Part shown: piece by piece, positions 53,252 through 61,895 of the stretch | Layout of the letters: every line of letters starts with the position of its first letter | How positions within the stretch are numbered: the first letter of the stretch is position 1 | DNA from: Bacillota bacterium | GTDB taxonomy: Bacteria; Bacillota; Clostridia; Lachnospirales; Lachnospiraceae | Direction: 5' to 3' | NCBI GenBank assembly: GCA_023386315.1 | Contig: JAEWJZ010000018.1 | Span: 62,001 to 126,000, forward strand | Length of the DNA stretch: 64,000 nt | Position numbers and translations under genes: made by a program | Notes under the pieces: generated by a model | What the model was told of the DNA's origin: nothing | Seen by the model: the letters and a program-made list of their open reading frames with translations, nothing else | Database searches by the model: none

Positions 53252-53280
53252 ATACAGGGCGGGAAAATCCCGCCCTGTAT
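53252..53280 (-). other. Strong stem-loop between binding-protein and permease genes
   Basis: A perfect 13-bp GC-rich stem (ATACAGGGCGGGA/TCCCGCCCTGTAT) with a 3-base loop starts 7 bases after the binding-protein stop. No T-run follows, so it probably protects the upstream message from 3' decay, giving more binding protein than permease. Confidence 0.75.
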
Positions 53281-53287
53281 CTAACTG

Positions 53288-54700
53288 CTACTGTGTTTCT
53301 AATTCCGGATATTTCTCTTGTGCAGATGTGTAGAAATTCTTAAGTGCTGTATCTTTATCAACAGTACCGTTAAAATAATCATGCATTGCATTCTGGAAAC
53401 TTTCATTCAGTCCCTGATCGTAAGGAGAAATCTTGCTCATATCAATCTTTTCTGCAGCATCACAGTACATCTGAAGAGGATTCTGTCCGCCAAGGAAAGC
53501 TGACTTATAATCGCCCTTTGCCAGTTCTTCCATAACTGTCTTGTTATTTACGAAGTCATTCTTCTCTTCTACAATTTTCTTCATGGTTGCATCATCACAG
53601 CAGATTGTCTTCATAATATCTGCTACAATATCAGGATTGTCTGTACCATTTGCTGCGCACAGCCAGGTTCCGCCCCAGTTATAGGATTCTGGTCCAATGG
53701 TTGCAGCCCAGTCACCGTAAACACCATTTCCTGGTTCCTGCTTTCCTCCGTCAGCTTCTGCCTTTGCAAGAGAGTTTTTCGCAAGAACGAAATCTACGCC
53801 CCATGCTGGCATGAAATAACCAAATACTTTTCCTTCAGGACCCTGTCCGGAAGCCCATTCAGCTGCCCAGAGTGTGGTTTTCTGATTGTAACCGCTGTCT
53901 GTATACTTCTTTGTCTGCTCTACCCATTTTTCCAGGTTCGGATCGATCACTATTTTCTTTCCGTTTACCCACGGAGCAGCTACATTGTTTGAGAAAGTAC
54001 GGTAGGAATCATCATAGCCGGAAAGCATAAAGTAGCCTTTATCTTTCATCTTTGCAGCAGTTTTGTCAAAGGAATCCCAGTCGCCGATTGACTTTTGAAC
54101 TTCTGCAGGATCATCGGTTCCAAGTACATCTTTGGCAACGGAACGGCGATAGATATAAAGTCCAGGGCAGCCCTGCCAGGAAATACCTTTTTGCGCTCCC
54201 TTGGAATCCTGTGCGATTACTTTGGTGTAGTCATACTGCTTTGACATATCCTGATCTGTAATACCAACATCCTTTAAATCAAGGGTGTAATCGGAATTGA
54301 CATACTTCAGAATGTAATCAGCTTCAACCAGGAACATATCCACTTTATCATCAGCCTTTGCATCATTCTGATTTAACAGTGCTTCATCAAGAGCATTCTG
54401 ATAAGCGTTGTTTTCACTGGGAGTCGTCACAAAATTGACCTTATAACCGGCTGGAAGCTTGGAAGCATAATAATCTTCATATCTGGCTTTGAATTCATCA
54501 TTCCAGACATAAATATTAATCACTTTTCCTCCTTCACCGCCAGCTTCTTTCTGCGCTTCCGTCTTTGCCTCAGTTTCCTTGGCAGTCGTCTCTGCAGCTT
54601 TGCTTCCGCTTTCGCTCTGCGCGCTCTTTGAGGAGCAGCCGGCAACCAGTGAAGCTGCCATTACCGCGCATAATAATCCGCTTACAACTTTCTTCTTCAT
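53288..54700 (-). CDS. Sugar-binding lipoprotein of ABC importer
   Basis: A 470-aa extracellular solute-binding protein (family 1). Signal peptide with lipobox LVAGC, Cys22 being lipidated, then a Ser/Glu/Ala tether to about 55. The mature domain begins KVINIYVWNDEFKARYEDYYASKLPAGYKVNFV and contains several aromatic residues (WGVDF, YNWGGTWL, PAWG) suited to stacking on sugars. AAGGAG lies 8 bases before the chosen ATG; 22 extra in-frame residues upstream overlap the lacI end and are rejected. Position between lacI and the two permeases, with GH1 and GH94 enzymes alongside, points to cellobiose or cello-oligosaccharides. Confidence 0.93.
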   Translation of the reverse strand: MKKKVVSGLLCAVMAASLVAGCSSKSAQSESGSKAAETTAKETEAKTEAQKEAGGEGGKVINIYVWNDEFKARYEDYYASKLPAGYKVNFVTTPSENNAYQNALDEALLNQNDAKADDKVDMFLVEADYILKYVNSDYTLDLKDVGITDQDMSKQYDYTKVIAQDSKGAQKGISWQGCPGLYIYRRSVAKDVLGTDDPAEVQKSIGDWDSFDKTAAKMKDKGYFMLSGYDDSYRTFSNNVAAPWVNGKKIVIDPNLEKWVEQTKKYTDSGYNQKTTLWAAEWASGQGPEGKVFGYFMPAWGVDFVLAKNSLAKAEADGGKQEPGNGVYGDWAATIGPESYNWGGTWLCAANGTDNPDIVADIMKTICCDDATMKKIVEEKNDFVNNKTVMEELAKGDYKSAFLGGQNPLQMYCDAAEKIDMSKISPYDQGLNESFQNAMHDYFNGTVDKDTALKNFYTSAQEKYPELETQ

Positions 54701-54728
54701 ATTTCCCTCTCCTTTTCTGATATTACTA

Positions 54729-55748
54729 TCATGAAATATTAGCATTACCAACCGATTCCCCTGCAATCAGCTCCCCCTCCACAATGATCTGTTCTGTGAA
54801 AGTTGTCTTGGGTTTTTCGATTGTGCTTATCAATTTTTTTGCGGCCTGTATACCGATTGCCGCTGTGTCCTGGCGAATGGTAGTAAGCCTGGGGTTTAAT
54901 ATCTGTGATAATCTGCTGCCGTCATAACCGGCAATGGAGATATCATCCGGAACCCTTAAATTTCTCACCCGGATTTCATTAAGACCGCCGATCAGCGCTG
55001 TATCATCGGGATATAAGATACAGGTTGGCGGATCTTTTCTGTCTAACAGCTCACTGGTACATGCCATAGCCTGACTGACATCCAGATAATCTGCTTCCAG
55101 TACATAATCATCAGGTACCGAAAGCTCTTTACTTTCAAGAAAGCGATAAAAGCTGGTGAGCCTCGCCTTTGTAACGGTGCTGCCTGCCTGCCCGTGTATG
55201 TAGGCAATTTTCCTGTGGCCTTTCTCATAAACATATTCCATCAGGCTTTGAATACCCTTTACGTTATCGGATAAAACAGAAGAGCAGTTTTCATTGATAT
55301 GATCAATTGTTACAACCGGAATGTCCCCGTTTAAAAGATCAATCACCTCAGGGTTGTCGAATTGGACGCAGGCAATCACCACACCATCTACATTCCTGTA
55401 TTTGCAGTGGTCATAATAGGAAACCTTCTTTTTTCCTATCTGCCCGTTAATAAATGTAATATCATACCCCTGCTTTTCCGCCTCTACCTTAAATCCCTCC
55501 AGAACCGCGGCAAAATACTCATGAGTCAGACCGCTGTTAGCCTCATCAACAAACAGAACTCCTATGTTATAGCTTCTGTTTGTTTTTAAGGATCTTGCTG
55601 CAGCATTGGGATAATATCCCAGTTTCTCCGCTGCCTGCTTAACTCTTATTTTAGTGCTCTCCCCGATGTCATTCTGATCATTAAGCGCCTTGCTCACTGT
55701 GGCAACGGATACCCCGCAGTGCTGTGCCAGTTCTTTCATAGAAATCAT
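54729..55748 (-). CDS. LacI-family transcriptional regulator
   Basis: A 339-aa repressor. The helix-turn-helix is at the start (SMKELAQHCGVSVATVSKALNDQNDI), followed by the hinge LGYYPNAAARSLKTNRS and a periplasmic-binding-protein-like sugar domain (NIGVLFVDEANSGL ... DGVVIAC ... PPTCILYPDDTALIGGLNEI). The start chosen has AAAAGG 9 bases upstream. It is the first gene of the importer-GH1 operon and divergent from the GH94 gene. A 14-base sequence repeated at both promoters (55766 and 55983) is the likely operator, so it should control both arms and itself, with a beta-glucoside or its sugar product as inducer. Confidence 0.93.
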   Translation of the reverse strand: MISMKELAQHCGVSVATVSKALNDQNDIGESTKIRVKQAAEKLGYYPNAAARSLKTNRSYNIGVLFVDEANSGLTHEYFAAVLEGFKVEAEKQGYDITFINGQIGKKKVSYYDHCKYRNVDGVVIACVQFDNPEVIDLLNGDIPVVTIDHINENCSSVLSDNVKGIQSLMEYVYEKGHRKIAYIHGQAGSTVTKARLTSFYRFLESKELSVPDDYVLEADYLDVSQAMACTSELLDRKDPPTCILYPDDTALIGGLNEIRVRNLRVPDDISIAGYDGSRLSQILNPRLTTIRQDTAAIGIQAAKKLISTIEKPKTTFTEQIIVEGELIAGESVGNANIS

Positions 55749-55765
55749 ATGTCTCATCCTTTTAA

Positions 55766-55815
55766 CTTAATCGTTTTCGTATTTTCACTATACCCCTTTC
55801 TCCGGTAAAAATCAA
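55766..55815 (-). promoter_or_regulatory. lacI-operon promoter with operator copy
   Basis: Minus-strand TTGATT (55810-55815), 17 bases, TATAGT (55787-55792). The sequence CTTAATCGTTTTCG (plus-strand reading, 55766-55779) covers the expected transcription start, where a bound repressor would block initiation. Confidence 0.65.
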
Positions 55816-55928
55816 TAAGTTTTTTCTTTTTTGTCTAGTTTAAATAGATTTTGCACATACTTTTTGTGCATATTTACATTGTTTATTATACTTATGCATT
55901 AGAAAATCCATTATTTAAAATTTTCCTC

Positions 55929-55957
55929 TTGTTTTTTTTCTCAACCCGCGCTATTAT
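55929..55957 (+). promoter_or_regulatory. Candidate promoter of the cellobiose phosphorylase gene
   Basis: TTGTTT and TATTAT with 17 bases between them on the plus strand; transcription would begin near 55965, upstream of the second operator copy. Confidence 0.5.
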
Positions 55958-55982
55958 GACCGTATAACTCCCTATTATCTTT

Positions 55983-55996
55983 CTTAATCGTTTTCG
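55983..55996 (+). promoter_or_regulatory. Second copy of the putative LacI-type operator
   Basis: CTTAATCGTTTTCG, identical over 14 bases to 55766-55779. The core TCGTTTTCGA is the CG-centred, partly palindromic form typical of LacI-family sites. It lies about 20-30 bases after the predicted GH94 transcription start, a roadblock position. Confidence 0.65.
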
Positions 55997-56050
55997 AAAA
56001 ATGTCGTTTTTAGGGATTTGGGTCATCCAACAGGAAGGAGTTATTCAACT

Positions 56051-58486
56051 ATGAAATATGGATATTTTAATGACCAGGACAAAGAATATGTAATTACTGC
56101 CCCAGATACTCCTCTGCCGTGGATCAACTATCTGGGCAGCGAAAATTTCTTTTCGCTGGTTTCCAATACCGGAGGTGGCTACAGCTTTTATAAAGATGCC
56201 AAAATGCTCCGGCTGACAAGGTACCGTTACAATAATGTTCCTCTGGACAGCAACGGACACTACTACTACATTAATGAAAACGGCACTATCTGGAATCCGG
56301 GCTGGCAGCCCACAAAGACTCCGCTGGATTTTTATGAATGCCGCCATGGACTTGGAGTGACCCGTTTCACCGGAAAGAAAAATGGCTTGTGCGCAAATGT
56401 CACAGCCTTTGTACCTTTAGGCGATTCCTGTGAGATCAACCAGGTCACATTAAAGAATGAAAGCACCGCCGCCAAAGAATTTACCCTGTATTCCTACGTG
56501 GAATTCTGTCTGTGGAATGCCATGGATGATATGACCAACTATCAGAGGAATTTTAATACCGGTGAGGTTGAAGTTGAAGGCTCCGTCATTTATCATAAAA
56601 CAGAGTACAGAGAAAGAAGAAATCATTATGCCTATTACTCCGTCAATACCGATATACAGGGTTTTGATACGGACAGGAATACCTTTACAGGCGTGTATGG
56701 CTCCAATCAGAATCCGTCCATGGTGGAAAAGAATACTTCCGGTAATTCCATGGCCAGCGGCTGGTCTCCCATCGGCTCTCACCGGATCACGCTCCAATTA
56801 AAACCCGGAGAGGAAAAAACCTTTGTCTTTGTTCTTGGATACGCAGAGAATGAACAGGACTCAAAATGGAGCGCACCAGATGTCATCAACAAGACTCCCT
56901 CCAATGCTGTGCTGGAAAAATACCGTACTGCTTCAGATATTGAAAAAGCCCTTGAAAAGCTGAAACAATACTGGACAGATCTTCTCTCTACTTACAGCGT
57001 AACACTTGAGGAAGAAAAAACCGCACGCATGGTAAACATCTGGAACCAGTATCAGTGCATGGTGACCTTTAATATGTCCCGCTCTGCATCCTATTATGAA
57101 TCAGGAACAGGAAGAGGTATGGGATTCCGTGATTCCTGCCAGGACTTACTTGGTTTTGTTCACATGATACCGGAACGGGCAAGGGAGCGCATCATCGATA
57201 TTGCCTCTACCCAGTTTGAAGACGGAAGTGCTTACCACCAATATCAGCCTCTTACCAAAAGAGGAAATATGGATATTGGAAGCGGTTTTAATGATGATCC
57301 GCTCTGGCTTATCGCAGGAGTCAGTGCATACATACGCGAAACCGGCGACTGGGATATCTTAAAAGAAACTGTTCCTTTTGATAACGATGCCAGCAAGAGC
57401 CAGACTTTAATGGAGCATTTAAGACGTTCCTTTGGATTTACAAGATCCCATTTAGGACCACACGGCCTCCCTCTCATCGGGCGTGCCGACTGGAATGACT
57501 GCCTGAATTTAAACTGCTTCTCCATGGAGCCGGGTGAATCATTTCAGACAACCGGACCCTCGGAAGGTCCTGTTGCAGAATCTCTGATGATCGCGGGAAT
57601 GTATGTAAAATACGGAAAAGAATACGCAGAAATCTGCCGTTTAACCGGACTTGAGAAGGAAGCCGCCGAAGCGGAAGCTTCTGTAAAAGAAGTATATGAT
57701 GCAGTCCTTAAATCCGGCTGGGACGGAGAATGGTTCCTGCGCGCCTATGACGCTTTTGGCAATAAAGTTGGCTCCAGGGAATGCAAAGAAGGTCAGATCT
57801 TTATTGAACCACAGGGATTTTGCGTAATGGGCGGAATTGGAATTGAAGAAGGCCTGGCAAAAAAAGCTCTGGACAGTGTACAGGAAAGGCTCGAAACCAC
57901 CTATGGAATCGTACTTCATCAGCCGGCATACCAGACCTATCATAAGGAGCTGGGTGAAATTTCTTCCTATCCGCCGGGATACAAAGAAAATGCCGGAATC
58001 TTCTGCCACAACAACCCATGGATTTCCATTGCAGAAACCATGATCGGCAGAGGAAACCGTGCATTTGAAATTTATCGCAAAACGGCTCCTGCCTATACAG
58101 AAGAGATCAGCGAGATTCATAAGACAGAACCTTACTGTTATTCCCAGATGATAGCCGGTAAAGATGCCGCCAATTTCGGTGAAGCAAAGAACAGCTGGCT
58201 GACCGGTACTGCAGCCTGGACCTTTGTCTGTATCTCCCAGCATATTTTAGGCATACGGCCTGGTTTCCATGGCTTAATTGTAAATCCCTGCCTTCCGGAT
58301 TCAATCGGAGAGTTTTCTGCTGTCCGCAAGTTCAGGGGTGCCAGCTACCACATTCATGTGGTAAGAAACGGTAAGACAGGAAACAAAATTTCTTCTTTCC
58401 TGGTAGACGGAGTTTCCATTGAAGGAAATGAGATCCCAATCCAGAAAGACAAAAAAGAATATCATGTTAATCTGATACTGGAATAA
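56051..58486 (+). CDS. Cellobiose phosphorylase (GH94)
   Basis: An 811-aa cytoplasmic enzyme that splits cellobiose with phosphate to glucose-1-phosphate and glucose, saving ATP compared with hydrolysis. The whole chain follows the known Clostridium cellobiose phosphorylase, including its length: [28 protein letters not shown] at the start, [62 protein letters not shown], and the catalytic Asp483 in [15 protein letters not shown], then [11 protein letters not shown] and [19 protein letters not shown] lies 10 bases before the chosen ATG. It is divergent from lacI and followed by a terminator. Cellobiose is the most likely substrate; longer cellodextrins are less likely. Confidence 0.96.
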   Translation: MKYGYFNDQDKEYVITAPDTPLPWINYLGSENFFSLVSNTGGGYSFYKDAKMLRLTRYRYNNVPLDSNGHYYYINENGTIWNPGWQPTKTPLDFYECRHGLGVTRFTGKKNGLCANVTAFVPLGDSCEINQVTLKNESTAAKEFTLYSYVEFCLWNAMDDMTNYQRNFNTGEVEVEGSVIYHKTEYRERRNHYAYYSVNTDIQGFDTDRNTFTGVYGSNQNPSMVEKNTSGNSMASGWSPIGSHRITLQLKPGEEKTFVFVLGYAENEQDSKWSAPDVINKTPSNAVLEKYRTASDIEKALEKLKQYWTDLLSTYSVTLEEEKTARMVNIWNQYQCMVTFNMSRSASYYESGTGRGMGFRDSCQDLLGFVHMIPERARERIIDIASTQFEDGSAYHQYQPLTKRGNMDIGSGFNDDPLWLIAGVSAYIRETGDWDILKETVPFDNDASKSQTLMEHLRRSFGFTRSHLGPHGLPLIGRADWNDCLNLNCFSMEPGESFQTTGPSEGPVAESLMIAGMYVKYGKEYAEICRLTGLEKEAAEAEASVKEVYDAVLKSGWDGEWFLRAYDAFGNKVGSRECKEGQIFIEPQGFCVMGGIGIEEGLAKKALDSVQERLETTYGIVLHQPAYQTYHKELGEISSYPPGYKENAGIFCHNNPWISIAETMIGRGNRAFEIYRKTAPAYTEEISEIHKTEPYCYSQMIAGKDAANFGEAKNSWLTGTAAWTFVCISQHILGIRPGFHGLIVNPCLPDSIGEFSAVRKFRGASYHIHVVRNGKTGNKISSFLVDGVSIEGNEIPIQKDKKEYHVNLILE

Positions 58487-58491
58487 GCTTC

Positions 58492-58523
58492 AGGGGCAAA
58501 ACCATAATTATGGCTTTGCCCCT
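58492..58523 (+). terminator. Intrinsic terminator after GH94 gene
   Basis: A 9-bp stem (AGGGGCAAA/TTTGCCCCT) extended by CCATAATTATGG, followed by a pyrimidine-rich tract, 6 bases after the stop codon. Confidence 0.75.
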
Positions 58524-58578
58524 TTCCATTTATATGATATAGTTATAAATAGAAAGAAATGGAAAAGGAGGCAGAGAT

Positions 58579-59130
58579 ATGAACTTCTCTCAATTAGTAA
58601 AGGAACGTTATTCCGTCAGAAAATTCAGTGACCGTAAAATAGAACCGGACACATTAAAACTGATCCTGGAGGCCGGTCAGGCTGCCCCCACAGCAGTTAA
58701 TTACCAGCCCCAGCGTATTCTCGTATTGGATAGCCGTGAGAATCTTGAAAAATTAAAGGAATGTACCCCCTATCATTTTCATGCACCCATGGCACTTCTG
58801 ACCTGCTATGACACAACAGTAAGCTGGAAGAGATCCTATGACCAGGAAGATATGGGACCAGTGGATGCAAGCATCGTAACGGCTCAGATGATGCTGCAGG
58901 CTGCAGAACTGGGCGTTGGAACCACCTGGGTAGGTCATTTCGACCCAACAGCCATAAGAGAATCATTTCATATCCCGGAATCTCTTATTCCTGTGGCACT
59001 GCTCCCCCTTGGTTATCCACGAGAAGACTCAGTCCCCCATCCCCTTCATGAAAAACGCTATGATTTAGACCATACAGTTTTCTTTAATTCCTTTCCGGAT
59101 GCAGCCATAAACGAGGACAAAAACCGTTAA
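58579..59130 (+). CDS. Nitroreductase-family FMN oxidoreductase
   Basis: A 183-aa flavoprotein of the nitroreductase fold. The FMN-phosphate signature RYSVRKFSDRKIEPDTLKLILEAGQAAPTAVNYQPQRILV is at the start, and DASIVTAQMMLQAAELGVGTTWVGHFD and the C-terminal PVALLPLGYPRED complete the family pattern. It probably reduces nitro compounds, quinones or similar acceptors with NAD(P)H; the substrate is unknown. AAGGAGG lies 7 bases before the ATG. A candidate promoter (TTGCCC, 16 bases, TATAGT at 58538) overlaps the 3' arm of the preceding terminator. It stands alone. Confidence 0.92.
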   Translation: MNFSQLVKERYSVRKFSDRKIEPDTLKLILEAGQAAPTAVNYQPQRILVLDSRENLEKLKECTPYHFHAPMALLTCYDTTVSWKRSYDQEDMGPVDASIVTAQMMLQAAELGVGTTWVGHFDPTAIRESFHIPESLIPVALLPLGYPREDSVPHPLHEKRYDLDHTVFFNSFPDAAINEDKNR

Positions 59131-59133
59131 ATA

Positions 59134-59194
59134 AAAAAGACCCCTGGCCGCTTTTGCCGAATGTCTCAGATTCAGGCGAAAAGGACTCAGGGGT
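59134..59194 (-). terminator. Composite terminator, CMD operon end
   Basis: Outer stem ACCCCTG/CAGGGGT (59140-59146 and 59188-59194) and inner stem CTTTTGCC/GGCGAAAAG. On the minus strand a T-run follows, so it ends the tetR-zinc-ribbon-CMD transcript; it also separates it from the convergent nitroreductase gene. Confidence 0.75.
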
Positions 59195-59222
59195 GGGATT
59201 AATTCCTGATTTCTTCTACTTT

Positions 59223-59531
59223 CTATTCTTTGTCATACGCTTCCAGTGCAATAGGCAATGACTGAATCACTACATTTCCTGCAGCAGGCAGTCCAACCAA
59301 TACACTGCTGATTATTTCCTCTCTTGTAGCTCCATGTGATTTTGCCAGCTGAACATGAAAAGGCAGACCGCTTTCCAGCCGCATGACTGCCATAACCGCA
59401 ATATAGGCAAGTTCCTTTGTCTTTTTATCAAGTCCGCTTGCCATGTCAAGCTTATGAACCATCTCCATCCATGGCCCCTGAACCTCCGGTACCTCCTGTG
59501 CAAATGCTGAAAATGCATTACTCACCTGCAT
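59223..59531 (-). CDS. Carboxymuconolactone decarboxylase-family protein
   Basis: A 102-aa all-helical protein of the CMD/AhpD superfamily. The conserved core RLESGLPFHVQLAKSHGATREEIISSVLVGLPAAGN keeps the His and the GATREEI turn, but the redox CxxC of AhpD is absent, placing it with the non-thiol CMD branch. The exact reaction is unknown. It is the last gene of a three-gene operon with a zinc-ribbon protein and a TetR regulator; such units often respond to electrophiles or oxidants, which is an inference here. Confidence 0.87.
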   Translation of the reverse strand: MQVSNAFSAFAQEVPEVQGPWMEMVHKLDMASGLDKKTKELAYIAVMAVMRLESGLPFHVQLAKSHGATREEIISSVLVGLPAAGNVVIQSLPIALEAYDKE

Positions 59532-59564
59532 ATGTCTTTACTCCTTTCTCATACGCGCCGCTGC

Positions 59565-59816
59565 TCATTCGTGGCCAAACACGCCCTTCCAGGCAGGCAG
59601 CTTTTTCATACTGCTTACAGCAATTTTCTCTGCCGCTGTTTCATCAAAACCCTGGGACTCCATAATAAACCTGGTCATACCGGCCTTTGCCTCTTCAAAT
59701 GACCTCATGGTCCCATCCGGTCTGGCACAATAAACACAGTAATCTTTCTGCTCATCGCCTCCTGCAAAATCAGACTTCTTTTCCATGGGCATACCACAGG
59801 CTATGCATACCTTCAT
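59565..59816 (-). CDS. Small zinc-ribbon protein
   Basis: An 83-aa protein starting MKVCIACGMPM with CxxC, then YCVYCARPDG with the second CxxC, forming one four-cysteine zinc ribbon of the 'putative zinc ribbon' type; the rest is helical (EEAKAGMTRFIMESQGFDETAAEKIA). No catalytic motif is visible. It lies between tetR (17 bases upstream) and the CMD gene (33 bases downstream). AGGAGG precedes the ATG. Role unknown. Confidence 0.87.
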   Translation of the reverse strand: MKVCIACGMPMEKKSDFAGGDEQKDYCVYCARPDGTMRSFEEAKAGMTRFIMESQGFDETAAEKIAVSSMKKLPAWKGVFGHE

Positions 59817-59833
59817 ATTTCTCTCCTCCTCAT

Positions 59834-60415
59834 CTACTTCCGAATAAGGCTTAAAAATGTATGTTTCAATTCTCCGGCATAACGCGCCAATACCGGTTCA
59901 TCCGGAGAAAAGAAATCCTTGTTCCATAAGTAATAATGGATCATACCAAGCCATGTATTAAAAAGCATATGGACAGGGATCTCTTTTATGGTGCCATTCT
60001 TCATCTCCCTCGACATCTGCAGGTTAAAATGATGGGCAATCGCAGACTGATTATCCGCATATACATACTGTACTTCTTCCGGCAAAAGACTCCTCTCTGT
60101 AATAAGGCGAAGATAAAAATCCTCATGTTCAATGAGAATCCTTAAATGCGTATCCAGGAAATCACTAACGCTGATGTTTAATTCTGCCATATCATGAAAT
60201 TCAGCAGCAAGGCTGATCTGAAACTCTCCAATGATACACTCCAAAAGATCATTCAGTGACTGGAAATGAGAAAAAACAGTTCCATGTGAGACCCCTGCCT
60301 CTTTGGCAATCCTTGCAGTTGAAGCAGAAAAACCTTCTTTTGCATATATACGGTAAGCGGTATCCATAATTTTCTGCCTGGTTGTTTCTTTTTGTATCTG
60401 TCTTTTTGATTTCAT
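59834..60415 (-). CDS. TetR/AcrR-family transcriptional regulator
   Basis: A 193-aa regulator with the TetR helix-turn-helix at the start (TRQKIMDTAYRIYAKEGFSASTARIAKEAGVSHGTVFSHFQSLNDLL) and a helical ligand-binding domain. The start chosen has GGTGG 8 bases upstream. It is the first gene of its operon, and an 18-base palindrome overlaps its -10 box, so autorepression with control of the zinc-ribbon and CMD genes is very likely. Confidence 0.91.
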   Translation of the reverse strand: MKSKRQIQKETTRQKIMDTAYRIYAKEGFSASTARIAKEAGVSHGTVFSHFQSLNDLLECIIGEFQISLAAEFHDMAELNISVSDFLDTHLRILIEHEDFYLRLITERSLLPEEVQYVYADNQSAIAHHFNLQMSREMKNGTIKEIPVHMLFNTWLGMIHYYLWNKDFFSPDEPVLARYAGELKHTFLSLIRK

Positions 60416-60433
60416 ATTAATGACCACCATCTC

Positions 60434-60477
60434 ATTGAGTATGTACTCAATATAAAACTTTTTTTCTTCGTTGTCAA
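60434..60477 (-). promoter_or_regulatory. tetR-CMD operon promoter with TetR-type operator
   Basis: Minus-strand perfect TTGACA (60472-60477), 17 bases, TATATT (60449-60454). The palindrome ATTGAGTA-CA-TACTCAAT (60434-60451, minus-strand reading) has two perfect 8-bp arms and overlaps the -10 box and start site. Confidence 0.82.
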
Positions 60478-60496
60478 TGTTTTTTTGCTGAACCGG

Positions 60497-61150
60497 CTAG
60501 TTCTTCTCACCAGTTATGCTTAATCCCATAAAATCCTGTTTTACTATACCGCCGCTAAGTTTGCTGCTGCCAAGAAGTTCCTGTATCTCTTTCTGTGTAT
60601 AAGAAGCATTCAGCGAAGAAAGAAATCCAGGTCTGATTTCTTTTGGTTTTGTGCTGAAATATATCATATATCGTTTTAAAAAGCCGATATCCCGTCTCAT
60701 ATCTGTAATACAATACCTTCCTCCCGGACGAAGCACCCGGTATATCTCATTAAAAACTTCAACCGGATTTTCCCATTCATGCATGGATCCATTGGATATC
60801 ACACAATCAAATGAAACGTCAGGCAAGGGCATATTCATGCCATTTCCCTGTACATAGCGGGCGGCAATTCCATAATCCCGGGCATTTTTCTCCGCAATGC
60901 GGATCATGGCCGGGCTGATCTCACACCCGGTAAGAGTTCTTGGATTTACCTGTTTTGCCAGTTCCAACCCCACATAGCCCGGACCGGGACCAATTTCCAG
61001 AATATCTCCGCCATGAATTCCGGAGGATATCATTTCAGTTACCCCGTTCCATCCCTTATCCCTCATACCTTTTGCAAACTCATCGAAAATCTCTGCTGTC
61101 ACTTCACTCTGGATTCCCTCATTCGTTTCAATAATTCTCGCTGCTGTCAT
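60497..61150 (-). CDS. Class I SAM-dependent methyltransferase
   Basis: A 217-aa methyltransferase with the Rossmann-type fold. Motif I is DILEIGPGPGYVGLEL near residue 50, the acidic residue at the end of strand 2 is in TGCEISPAM, then MPLPDVSFDCVISNGSMHEW and EIYRVLRPGGRYCITDM. The substrate is not evident; UbiE-like small-molecule methylation is one option. Its start overlaps the end of the PadR gene by 23 bases, so the two are translated together and the regulator should control it. Confidence 0.9.
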   Translation of the reverse strand: MTAARIIETNEGIQSEVTAEIFDEFAKGMRDKGWNGVTEMISSGIHGGDILEIGPGPGYVGLELAKQVNPRTLTGCEISPAMIRIAEKNARDYGIAARYVQGNGMNMPLPDVSFDCVISNGSMHEWENPVEVFNEIYRVLRPGGRYCITDMRRDIGFLKRYMIYFSTKPKEIRPGFLSSLNASYTQKEIQELLGSSKLSGGIVKQDFMGLSITGEKN

Positions 61151-61691
61151 AACCTGCTCCTTTCTTTCTGATGGCTTCTGCGGATTCTTCCGCCCAGTTT
61201 AATTCGGCTCTGTAATGCATGATATGATGATTAAATATAATCTCAGCGTAAGTCTTCATATCTTCAGGTATGACCTTTTCCATCTCTTTCTGATGCACCT
61301 CAATTCCTTTCAGCACTGATTTCAGATGGTTGATATGAAGAGTAAGGCTCTGCAGAAAATCTGCTGCAGTGAGATATTCAGAAAAATAAAATGCAGCATC
61401 CGCCTCAAAAACAGGACGATAATTCATATCCAGAGTCTGTTTCAGCAGCTCCTTAAACTTCTCCGCTCCTGTCTCCCCCACAAAGTATACCGTTTTTTCC
61501 GGTCTTGCACTTTGCTTATCTCTTAAAGCTGTCAGAATACCGGACGCTTCCATCTTCTCAAGATGGTAGTATACATTCGGAAGTTTTATTCTGGTAAAGT
61601 CCTCCAGCTGTTCTTCCATAATTTTTTTGATCTGGTAGCCATGCTGAGGTCCAAACCGCAGTAATATCCCAAGTATATACAAAGGTATCAT
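61128..61691 (-). CDS. PadR-family transcriptional regulator
   Basis: A 187-aa regulator of the PadR family: IPLYILGILLRFGPQHGYQIKKIMEEQLEDFTRIKLPNVYYHLEKMEASGIL is the winged helix, and the C-terminal helical half (Vir_C-like dimerisation, ADFLQSLTLHINHLKSVLKGIEVHQKEMEK) is of the long subtype. AAGGAG lies close before the ATG. Two copies of a 16-base palindrome in its promoter point to autoregulation. Confidence 0.91.
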   Translation of the reverse strand: MIPLYILGILLRFGPQHGYQIKKIMEEQLEDFTRIKLPNVYYHLEKMEASGILTALRDKQSARPEKTVYFVGETGAEKFKELLKQTLDMNYRPVFEADAAFYFSEYLTAADFLQSLTLHINHLKSVLKGIEVHQKEMEKVIPEDMKTYAEIIFNHHIMHYRAELNWAEESAEAIRKKGAGYDSSENY

Positions 61692-61709
61692 ATCAAACTC
61701 CTTCCTTTT

Positions 61710-61765
61710 TAGTCAGTACTGACTATTCCATAAATTCATTATACTCAGTACTGACTATTTGTCAA
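61710..61765 (-). promoter_or_regulatory. PadR operon promoter with two palindromic operators
   Basis: Minus-strand perfect TTGACA (61760-61765), 16 bases, perfect TATAAT (61738-61743). TAGTCAGTACTGACTA (61710-61725) is a perfect 16-base palindrome; a copy with one mismatch (61742-61757) fills the -35/-10 spacer. Their centres are 32 bases apart, about three helical turns. Confidence 0.87.
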
Positions 61766-61895
61766 GGGCGTTTTACAGTTAAAAACCATAATATTCAGAT
61801 AAATCATTTTTTTCTTATTCAGCTATTTGTTAGGTATTTGGGTGCTTTACTGGCATAAAATGGTTATATACCTTGTATAGAAAGGCAGGCTTGTC

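Noticed and set aside
57641..58243. 200-codon open frame on the minus strand
   Set aside because: Entirely antisense to the cellobiose phosphorylase gene, whose frame follows known homologues residue by residue.
61780..61895. Sporulation sigma-G promoter before the Csp-like gene
   Set aside because: A CATAAAA sequence is present but no matching -35 element at the right distance; too weak to call.
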